A model generated the notes under the pieces. It had not been told where the DNA came from and searched no databases. It saw nothing but the letters and a program-made list of their open reading frames with translations. A DNA stretch of 64,000 bases from Rhodeus uyekii (Eukaryota; Chordata; Actinopteri; Cypriniformes; Acheilognathidae): positions 231,759-295,758 of the forward strand of contig JAWRVZ010000178.1 of the NCBI GenBank assembly GCA_037043235.1. The letters are read 5' to 3'. Made by a program: the position numbers and the translations under genes. Shown here piece by piece: positions 47,001 to 59,000 of the stretch (within the stretch, counting starts at the first letter, position 1; each line of letters starts with the position of its first letter).

Positions 47001-50000
47001 GTATGTGTCACTCAGGGCCCGTCCACACGGAGACGCGTATCACTGCATCCGCATACATTTCTTATCAGATTGGCGTTCCGTCCACACGGATCCGGCGTTT
47101 TGGGAGACTGAATCCGCTCTCTTTTGATACCGGGTCCTAAAGTGGAGAGATCTGAATCCGACACTCTTGCGGACTCGTGTGGACGGCCAATCCGTATATT
47201 TTTTGTTTACCAATGATGTCATCACATCACGTGTCGGCTGCATCACAGTAACAGCAACAGTGTTGCCAGATTGGACTGAAGATATCCAGCCCAACTACAG
47301 CTTAAAACCCGCCCATTTAAAAAAAAATACCAGCCCAAAGTGCGTACTCTTATAAATAATGAAAAATGTTGAGCGATTTTATGCATCAAAAACCATCCCA
47401 AATTTTATCAACCAGCCCAATGCATTTTTTTCCGGTCGGACGTGACCAAAGGTAACTAGCAATCTGGCAACACTGAACAGCAACAACAATGCGCACGCTC
47501 AAAGTCTTCTTCTCTGTGTGTAGTGTATTATCGGTGGCAGAATTACAGCGCCCCATACTGGTCTGGCATGTAAACTACACCGGATTCAGTCGGTTTCGGT
47601 GGTATCGTGTGGACGCTGATATATATATTTTTTGAATGAGGAAAAAAAAGATCGGATAGGGAACGCGCCGGCATCGTGTGGACGTGGCCTCAAATTGTAT
47701 TGGCCGCAAAAGGAGGGCCTACACAATACAAATAAATTATTGTGGTCTAAAATCAGGTGTTTCAATTTCATTGCCCAACCCCTGTTTGTTTGTTTGATTA
47801 ATTTTAAGAACCAGCTAACAATAGTCATTCATTCGAGTATCTGACTGCATGCGTTTTATTCGTCGGTTGAAGGTTTCAAGGAGCAATTCTTTTGGGAGTC
47901 AGAATGTTTGTTTTATTCTGTAGAGTCAGTAGTGTTGTGGGTCACAGCATTGTTCCAGGATACAGGTTACATTGATATGGTAATTAGAAAAGAATGCATA
48001 TGCAGGAGCCACAAATAAATCCGAAAGGCATGGAAATTTGTTCTGGAATTTAATAAAAACACACACAAACACAAAAACCAGACCTCTTTATAATATCTTA
48101 TAATCACTTGTTTTGATTTATTTCCCTCCAAACCAACTCATTTTCTTAGTTTGCTTTTAAGGTTTTGCTCCTTGAAAGGCAAATTGAGGGAGTACTTTTC
48201 TTAAAGCTTAGGATTGGCACACTAATGTGGTGCAATTATTTGGATTGAGGTTGAGGTGAGCCAACCACGAGTGCGGTGTAAAGTAACGGTCTGTTCACTG
48301 TCATGGAGTTTGTTTATTTTTTCAGGGTGGTATTTTCTCATTTTTCCTTTATCTACCTTTTTCCAGCTTCGGGCTGTAAATTCGCCCATTGTTTAAACAC
48401 CCATGAGTGCCCCTTTTTGACAAGGTAACATCACACCATATAGCTATTTCTCTATATACTTTTATAAATAACAATAACTCGACAGCATAATTAATGATGT
48501 TTTTATGCCATTTAGAGTTGTAGTTATAGTCTGCATAAACAAGCCAAAGAGGCAGCATTTAGAAAAAAACAGGTGAGATATTTGCTTGATTTGGCCATGA
48601 TTAAATCCACACGATTTTGTTTAGACTCACCACTTCAAAGACCTGCTCCATTCACTCATATTTTAATTGCCTCAAGACCCCTGTGAAGCTCTATTCTGGC
48701 TCTGTTATGTTTTTTTCCAAGAATGGATGTCTAGCATTTATCCGAATGCAGTAATACCTGCACTTGAAAAAAACATATTCCCACCGGCCTTTAGTAGCTT
48801 TTACATTGTTTATGTTGTAATTACCTAATTACAAGATTTTTAAGTTCATAATTGCAGCTTGTAAGTAAGGATTTGTAAGGATCGCTGTACCACCTGATCA
48901 CTGCAGGTTCATTTAGGCATTAATAGTGTTGAGACTACAGTCGTTACGACATGGCATGAGTGCAGCATTTGGCTATTATACTTTTATTCTTAACCAGGAA
49001 TGCCTTCAGGTTTTGCCAAACTTGATTCTAACCTATTCCTAGTTTGTGACATCTACTAATAGTTCTCCTAAAATAAAAATGATCATCATATTTGTAAGAC
49101 TAAAGAAAAGGTTTTGGAGAGTATCCATTGTGCTCTTGTGCAATAAAAGTATAGTTTATCTAGATGGAATCTGTCATGCATCAGTTGCATTAAAAGAAAT
49201 CCATCCGGTTTGTACACTTGTGTCAAAACCAGACCAAATGTTATGTTACATTTACTGATGATTTTCTTTTCCAGTCTAGCTGATATCTTACTAGCACTTT
49301 ATATTAAAAATGCTGTCTGACTCTTATGACAAATGCAACAATATTAATGACCTGGTTCAATGCATCTTAATGATGGAGGAAAATATTTTCAGTAAATAAT
49401 AATTAAAAGAAAAGTTGACATTTTATTTAGAGTTTTTTTGGTTTATATGATTTATATACAGTACCTCCATTGTGTTATTTCATGGTTTTGGTGAATGTAC
49501 AGTGTTAATTGACATTGACACAACCAATTGACAGTGTTAGATGTCATCGTTTTCAGGTCAAAGAGCTCTATCAGATGGCAAAAGTAAACACCATACGATG
49601 CTAATGTACACTCACAGTGTGCTGTAGTACTACCAAAATATCATGAGCCCAACCTTTATCTCCATACCAACATTTCATGGCCAGACACTGATTCATCTTT
49701 TCTTAATTGTTCAAATATTGATGTCTGGGAATTGTGAACCTGGTGAACTGTGCTAAGAACCCAGAGACTGAAGTGAGCATCATGTGTTTTTAAAGGCTTA
49801 AATGTGTGTTCAAAATAAATAGTGCTCATGAACAATTTTATTCTCATTTGAAACAGAGAGCCTAAAGCAATGTTCATTACATCTTAACAAGTAGATTATT
49901 CTAAGATGCGGAAAATAGTAATAATGAGCAATTAGTTTGAATAGACTTATTTTAATGATGATGTTTGAAATTGCATGTGCAAAAATGTTTTTAAATGTAA

Positions 50001-53000
50001 ATGTAAATATAAGTTTAAGTGTAATTTTCAGAATATATGTATTATCTTTTCATTTTTAGAAGTCTCTACGAGACAAGCCTGACGACAGTTCCCCAAGAAG
50101 CCTTTGCAAATATGGTCAATATTTCCAGAATGTAAGTGCTTTTTAGAGACAAAACCATTTGATGTTAGAGTATGTGTTTAAAATTACACTAATTAACTAA
50201 AATCTTGCCAAGTGAATGTAAGTGAATAGATCTTGTTCGCTGAATTAATGAAACCTGATGGTACCTAAACATTTCCATTACCTGTAAAGATCAATATTAT
50301 ATATTTCTAAAGCATGAACATGGCATAAATGCAATTTAAAGCATCAATATGCTAAGAATTTTTTGTGTTTTTTTTTTCTCATTACATTGACCCTTTAACT
50401 AGCCTCAGCAACTGCTCGGGTATATTAGGAATATGTTGAGGAATATGTTATGTAATACTATTTTGGTAAAGAGCTGGATTATACTTAAACTAGCCAAAGT
50501 AAATGAGGATTTCTGCGTGAATTGTATTTTGCTTTGCTTTTTTCAATACTATAGTTGCAGAAACACATCTGGGAATATTTACATTGAGAAGTAGTTTATC
50601 CTAACATTTAACTTAATTGAGGAAGCCGTGGTGTTATAATTGCCTCCATTTGTAAAATTGTTGAAAATTTCTATGAAAAGTTATATGATTCTCTACTGTG
50701 CATGTGATAAGTGTGTTGTTTATTTTGAAGAAACTGAATGTACTAAATTTGCTCTCATTTTTTTCCCTACATGGATATACATGATATATACACTAGACAA
50801 TTATGATTGACAAAAATGTGTATGTCAGACAATCTTTGTCTTTTTTCTCTTTTCCTCCTCTCTCTCTCTCTCTCTGCTGAGGGTTTGCAGCTTGAAATAA
50901 CCTTGTATTATTATAAAACGGGATTTTACCTGCATTTTCTTCGTTCTTTCCACAGCTATCTCTCTGTGGATGTCTCTCTGAGCAGGTTAGAAAGGCATTC
51001 CTTCTACAACCTGAGAAAGCTTACTCATATGTAAGTCCTAAATGTTCGAGCTATGAGGAGAAACTGTGAAGTTTTAGTCTTCATGTGGACTCGATCTACT
51101 TCTATTGCGAATTTAGTGTTTGGCAAAAATTGCAATTTTCTAAACTTTTTTTTGGTAGTATTTTCTCAACTAGTATTGAGAAGAAATATAGAGCTGAGTA
51201 TCATCAGCGTAACAGTGAAAGCTAATGCCATGCTTCCTAATAATTGCACCCAAAGGAAGCATGTACAGGATGAAAGCAATGGTACTAGTACTGAACCTTG
51301 AGGTACTCCATACTGAACTTGTGATCTTCTCATTTACTGCTACAAACTGATAACGGTCAGATAAGTGTGATTTGAACCATGCCAATGCAATTCCACTAAT
51401 GCCAACATAGTTTTGGAGTCTATTCAAAAGAATTTTGTGGTTGATAGTATCAAATTCAGCACTAAGATCCAGTAACACTAACAGAGAGATACAACCACGA
51501 TCGGGTGATAAGAGCAAATCATTTGTAATCATTCAGTCTCAGTACTATGATACGGTCTAAATCCTGACTGGAAATCCTTGTAGATACCGTTTCTTTCTAA
51601 AAAGGGACATAGTTGTAAATATATTGCCTTTTCTAGAATCTTTGACAGAAAAAGTAGATTCGATATCGCCCTGACTAATTAACTAATTCTCTTGAATCAA
51701 GTTGTGATTTTTTAATAAGCGGTTTAATTATAGCCAGCATAAAGGTTTTTGGTACGTATCCTAATGACAAAGATGAATTAATGATATTAAGAAGAGGATC
51801 TATGATCTCTGGAAGCATCTCTTTCTGTAGCTTAGTTGGTATCAGGTCTAGCACACATGTTGTTGATTTTGATGATTTAACGAGTTTAGACAATTCTTCT
51901 TACCTGATAGGATTGAAAGAGTGGACTTTTTTTCAGGGACAATTTACTGTATTTTGTGATATTGTAGTCGACGGTTGCATGGTTATTATTTTCTCTCTAA
52001 GTTCAAAAAGTCATTACTGCTGTGCTGTTTTAAAGCATCTGGGGTTGAGGCTTTACTTCTCGTTAATTTAGTCACTGTTTCAAGCTGTATTTAGCTTTCC
52101 TGTAGCTCAATCAGTAGAGCATTCCTTGAATGCAATGTAATGCATATGCATTCAAATCATTTTGACTTGAATTGACAGGACCCACTTGGCATAATATAAA
52201 GTGTAATCATTACATTAAATCATTTTATTTATTTAATTATCATTACTGAACACATTCAGTTCAATGTATGTTTGTATCGCATCTCATTCATTTTCAGTGA
52301 TTAAATCACTTTTGTTTTATTTTCTTGAATTATATTTTAATTTAATAAAAAAAACATTTCTGAAACTATTTCAGTTGCATAAAACATAATTTTCTTTCTT
52401 TCTTTTTACTTTCATAGTGCAACTGTTTTTTTATTGAATACACCCTGATTAAATTCACCCATCTGGTATTATATTGTAAAGGTTCAAAGGTTTTAGTGGC
52501 TTGTCCTGCCTCTGTACCCATTCTTTGTTTGGGTTTTCTCTTAACATTGTTAACAAATGTTTTTTTCAAAAACAAATGTTCTTTACTATATATGGCTGAG
52601 TAACCTGAAACAAATGAGGTCAAAGAACTGTTATTCTCGTTATCTGCAGAAATGTTGTGAAATTAATTATATTACATGTAAGCATAATTTCCAACCAAGG
52701 TAAAAAGGTACTGTTGTAAATATTTTAGGCTCATATCTCTTTCATTCAATCATGTGAATACATTACACACTGCACTTCACTTTTTGTGAACTCAATCAAT
52801 CTCTCTCTCTCTCTCACTCTTTCTCTTTTCAGAGAAATAAGGAACACAAGGAATCTGGCATTCATCCATCCAGAGGCTTTAAAGAATCTCCCTAATTTAC
52901 AGTATTTGTAAGCAAAAGACTACACTTACTTTTGTCTACACATACCTTTTTGCCTACAAATCGTTTTGATATTCTTGTTATAAATATATTTTTCTTGATT

Positions 53001-56000
53001 TAGGCATAAATGTCACTTATTGCTTGGGTATCATTTAGCCAAGCAATAAAAAAAAGCGTACAATTAATAACATTATTAATAACGTTAATAAAATTAAATG
53101 CTTTTTTAACACATTTTTGGTTTTCACTTAAATATATCTTCTTTTTTTACGGATGTCAATACAAAATGATTTTTCATATTATTAATTGTGTGGAATATAC
53201 TGTCTCTAAAGGTTCTGCACTGACTTTGGGTGAAAATCCATGGTATCATGGGGAATGGTTTAAACAAGAAATAAAAGTTTTTACTACCACACTCTTATGT
53301 AACTCTCTGCACCTCCGTTGTTTGAACCACACTGGCTCAAACATGTTACTCACCCCAACAATAACATAAGGGCACTCAAACCAAAGTAGTTACCTCAAAG
53401 CAATGTGTCTTTGTGGACCATAGAATGATAACCAGGAGGTGTTGTGTTTGCAGAGGCTTATTCAACACAGGCCTCACCATCTTCCCTGACCTGACCAATA
53501 TCCAGGCTGATGACTCATACTTCCTACTGTGAGGTGTTCTAATGCTGCAGTTATCATACAGATCAGTGTTTTTGAAGGTATTCATTTGTAATTTATTTCT
53601 CCTTTTCCTACAGAGAAATTAGCGATAATCCCTATATTGCTGAAATTCCATCTAATGCTTTTCTTGGCATTACCAATGATCTACTGTCAGTGTAAGTCTT
53701 ATCAATTTGTTTTATGCTAACAGAGAAAACTGTTTTGAACTGTCCCTTGTTGGCTTTTTTAACAATATTGTTCCTTATAGGGTAAATTGCTGGGATTCTG
53801 TTGATTACAAGAATAAACCCTTTTAGCAGAAGGCGATTTCTTCTAGTTTCTGTACAATTATAAATGCTTTGCTGTAAATTGAGAGACTCAAGCATCTTCA
53901 TGTTCGCTCTTCAGAGATGTGCTGTATGCTGTCCAAATCTGAGTCTGATCCTGATAATGTTATCAGGAAGAATTTTGCATGAGGCCATGACTGTTATTTC
54001 TTGCTTTTCATTCAACAGAAAGCTCTACAGCAACGGCTTTACAGAGGTCCAACATCACGCTTTCAATGGCACCAAGCTGAACTCTGTGTAAAGTTCTTTA
54101 TAAAAACTTGTAAAACCATATACACATTTATGATGCATTGATCATTAACAGAATTACCAAAACTGATAAATGATAAATTATGAAAATAAATTATATGATT
54201 ATTTACTCACTTTAATTTCATTGCAAAATTAGATTTGATTCTTGAAAGAAGAATCTGTAAGTGGCTCGTCATCATCATTCCAAAAAAACACCAAAGCCAA
54301 CAATAAAATAGAATAGAATAAACCCATAAAACTCTTCATAAACCCATTAAAGTCTTCAGATAAACAAACTCAAAACAACCTAACGTTTGGTACCTATACC
54401 TCCCAAAATGATCGCTTTAGAAGCTGTTTAGCAGAGTGTGAAACTCACTGGATGAGGGAATACTGTTTTTGTAATCCTCTGGTAAAGCAACAGCATGCAA
54501 GTAAATAATGATTTAATTTTCACTTTTAATTGAACTATTCATTCACTTGATTCAATAGTCTGGATAAAAATCCAGGGTCTTCTCATTCAGTTCCCATGAG
54601 AAAACTCTATACTTGAGTAAAGGACACGTTGGGGGGCTCTATTATTCACTATTGATGTTTCACAAATCTGGATACTTGTGTCATTAACTTCTGCTCCCAA
54701 GAGTTTTCTGCTGAGAATATGGGATATTAGTGTCAATCCCCCTCATATCTCAAGCTCCCTTAGCTTGTAATCTCTTGCTGTGTCTTTGTGCTTTTGCATG
54801 TTGACATTGGACTGCAACACCAGGACAAAGGCACCCATTAAATGTGTAATAGTAAAACTCAATTTCTAGATTGTTAAAGTGCTTGTAAATGTGGGCCCCT
54901 CTTGCAAGCCTTGCATTCAGAATTTTTAGTTAAATAATCAAATCTTAAGACATTTATGTGTGCATTTAAAGGCGCAGCTGTTAATAGTTAATATTTCAAT
55001 GTGGTATGTTATTTCGATTTTGTGGTATGTAGATGCATCAGACAATTCCAGATCAATTTAAAACCATCAGCTATTGCATGAAAAAGGCCAATTTTTTTCA
55101 AACCAACAGTTCATTAATTAATTATAGCACAATTATGGTTACATTCCTATATACATTTCATAGCACAAATAACAGCTAAAAAGAAAAATCGAATGTTTAA
55201 TTGTAACATTTAATAACAATATATTATAATTCCCAAACTGGACGTTTTCACTCCTTTTCTTTCCAGGTACTTGCATAGAAATAAGCAGCTGACAAGGCTA
55301 GATGAGAGAATGTTTGCTGGGACTACAAGTGGGCCAATGCTCCTGTGAGTGCCTTTTGTTTCTCCTGAAAGCACTTGAGATTTAGTATCTGTAGGTCACC
55401 CTGAGATCTTTCACACAGGGTTTGCAGCCCTTTTTAGCAAATTATTTTGTTGTGTTTTGGGGAACAGGGTTCTGGAAAAATTATGAGATTAGAAAGAATA
55501 ATAATTATAAAAATTCTAAGATTGTTTTTTTATTATTGGAACATAGATCTGTTAAAGATGATTTTTAAATATTTGGTATGTTTTATAAAATAAAAAGTTG
55601 TTTTCTGTAAGTGCAAAAATATCTTCTCATTTGAATGTTGACCCTAGTAATATCTTATCTGGCTGCTATTGTGGGCCTGCTGAAATCATAGTTAATAAGT
55701 TAATAATGTGGCCCCTCAGCTACCCTCTCAGGAGTCAGATCAGTGTGAAATCATTGCTATGAGTTCACTGGCTAACTATCTCAAAATGACAAAATCAGAC
55801 AAGGAGGCTGCAAGTGTGTTTTACTTCATTTTAAACTCATGTTGCACAATAGACTCTTTGGAACATCTATTTAAAACGGAAACAAAAACAAACTCAAATT
55901 TAATGGATATTTTTGTCTCTCAGGGTGTGATGATCCTTTTGGGAGGATTTATTTTGTTTGTTTTTGTGCAAAAAAAAGTAGGCAGTGAGAAATGGGATTC

Positions 56001-59000
56001 TTTGAGTGATATTGAAACTGCTTACCTGGTTTCTTCTTGTCCACATACTGCTCTCTGTTCCAGTGAAATCATAAACTAAAATATAACCAAAAATGTATGC
56101 CACACCGTTCACACAAGGCCTAATGTACAGATAGCTTTTTATCCTTTGTTTGTCCCACTTGCTTATATTCATATAAAAATAAACCAACTGTTTACAATAT
56201 AGAGACAAAATGCACTAGTTCTCATAGGTATTGAATATTAATGCAACTTAATTGTGTGTTGTTATTGCATGCCCATGGTCTTAACGATGACAAAATGTTA
56301 AAAGCTTGAAAAAAGCTTGAAAAAATCGTTGATGTGGCAACGTGAAATATCTTTATAAACAGCAAGATATCTGTAACCTTTTTAACATATTGTAACGTAT
56401 TGTATTTAACATGTATTGTATTGTACCCACAGACTTAAACAGGTGACTTAATCAGACTTAATGCCCTGCATTATGATGGCGTTATGATAATCATTATGAT
56501 AATCAAATATGACTGTTTACATGCAGACCAGATGCTAGATACACATTTCCAACCACATTTGAAAATCTCATTAAGTTGTTTTGCTAATTACATGCATACA
56601 TTAAGATCAGCTGATCAGTGAAAACATCAGATATGTTTGACAGTGTAACTGAAGCCTTAAATTTCATAAATGTTTATTTAGATACATGAAATCTTACTCT
56701 TGATACATACACTTGTATTTTATATAGGGAGCAAAAGTGTAAGACAAAAAAACGTATGTCCCATCTACAGGGAGTCTATGAGAGCAGCATTAGAAAAAGT
56801 ATCTGATCTGTTTATTTAGAACAAGGACCTTTAATTCATGTATTTTTGTCCTGTCTGAATGCTTGGCTTCTCTATATAAGATTATATAAAAAAACTGCCA
56901 AAACTCGAAATTAATGTCAAACTATTGAAAATAATATCAAACAATGATTTTCAACATTATGGAATTTTGTTGCCTATTTTATTTTGTATTTTGTATTTTT
57001 CTAATTAGTGATGTTTCAGAGTCGGCTGTCAGTTCCCTCCCAACCAGAGGCTTGGAGTCACTTCGGGAACTCTGTGCTCGGAATGTCTGGACCCTCAAAA
57101 AGCTACCACCGATCAAGACCTTCAGACACCTAATTACAGCAGACCTGACCTACCCTAGCCACTGCTGTGCATTCAAGAACTTGAAGAAAAAAAGGGGGTT
57201 TGTGGCCTTGATTTATCATCGCAAGAAACTAAGGGGCCAGTCACACAGCGAAAACACATGAATCACGCACAAATTACGCACAGATTTTCGTTTCTGCGCG
57301 GAGCGTGTGTCGTATGCGTAATTCGTCGGTGGAACGAACGTGGACCGTCAGTGATTATAAGTGGATGTGCGTCGAAGGCGGTTTGTGCGTGATTTCGAGT
57401 TTTGAACGGTTCAAAATTTTTCCGTTATTCATGAGTCGGCGTGCGTAGTTTATGCGTCGAGGATGCGTGACCATGCGCGGGACACGCGTCGGCCGTCAGT
57501 GCTTATGCGTCGGAACTGGTTCGAAACCGCGCACGTCCACTGACGCCCCACCTTCATATCACGCATGAAACACGCACGTATCACGCGCACGTTCATTCCA
57601 CTGACAATCACTTACAAAACTGAAGAATAACTGACATATCACTGACAGAAAAAAACGCATAACGATGCACATCCACTGACGGTAGACGCATTTCCGACAC
57701 ATTGCCACGCACAGCCGACGCAGGAATAACTTACATGGACGCACGACTAACTGACGAAAAACTGATGAATCACTGACAACTCACGTATTATTTCTGGCAT
57801 ATAAAAGCAGCCATTTCAGGCACTTTTGCCATTCCAGACCTTGCTGCCAAGGGGTCCATATCACTATGAACCCTCTAAGAAGAGATGTTATTGCTGCAGA
57901 ACCAGAATGCCCAGATGGTGCAACTTCATCAGATGTTGGCCAGGAAAAGATGCAGCAAAAGAAGACAACAGATCCGGGCTGTCTGGACCAGAAACTGGAT
58001 CACTAGAAGACCAGAGCAGGGCTTTTTATATGCGCGGAACGGATGACGCAGTGACGCCGAGGGTGCGTGTTCCATGCGTTGTAACAGTTTTACTGCTACT
58101 TTTTGTGTCAGTATTTGGTTATACATGTAATGTCTGAATGTACCACTAGGTAGTGCTGTAGCCTCTGGGCTACCTATTAGTATAAAAGGAGTAGAGAAGA
58201 AGCAGGAGGTAGGAAGCATGTGCTAGGCACCTAAGGATCTTCCTGCGAGAAGCTGTTTTTGTTTTGTACCCGGTGTTCGAGGAACTTTTTGTTCGAAAGC
58301 TCAACTGTGAGTACGATTGTTTGTCTTTGTATATGATGTTTAGGTCATAAATGTTCATGTAAAGAGTAGCACTAAGTTTGTCATTTTTGTTTAATGCAGC
58401 GGGTTCTTTGTAAGAATGAGGATACAGCTAACATTAATAGGACTTGTCTAAGAGAGGATCACCAATCGACCACGCCTTCAGCTTCAAGCATTTACTACAT
58501 CGGCTGGAGTTGTGTTTTCTGTCCACTGGTGGATATGTCTTCAACTGCAACGGGCTTAAGTACTCTTTCTTCACTCTGTTACCTCTGCAAGGACTGAACT
58601 CTCGGTAGCCTAAAGCTACAATTGGACTGCTCTTAAAAAGGGAAAAAGGAAGTAATTTGTGTTTGTATTTAAGTTGATGTTTGAACGATTTTGTTGTTGG
58701 GTGCTTTAAAGGATTAAAGGTGACTCATTGGAATTTAGGATGTCTGGTCCCTCAATTTATTATGCAATTAGTAATTAAGTTTGAATTAAGACAAACTGTT
58801 GCAGCGTGATCCGTCAGTGATTCATGCGTCAGGCGTGCGTCGACATGCGCGGAACGAAAGTGCTTGTACGTGGAACGTTCGCGAAGCGTGCGTGTTTGGA
58901 CGCGCTCCGTCAGTGATTCATGTGTCGGGTGTGCGTCAAATGTTCGTGGAATACTGCACCGTATTTGCTCTTATAGGTCGACGTGCGTGATATGTCAGTG

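Noticed and set aside
55708..56079. 123-codon plus-strand frame in TSHR intron 8
   Set aside because: Same strand as TSHR but no splice sites, no family resemblance and ordinary AT-rich intron composition; probably chance.
57826..58137. 103-codon frame overlapping the Harbinger remnant
   Set aside because: The other frame (57885-58046) carries the recognisable Harbinger signature; this one does not.
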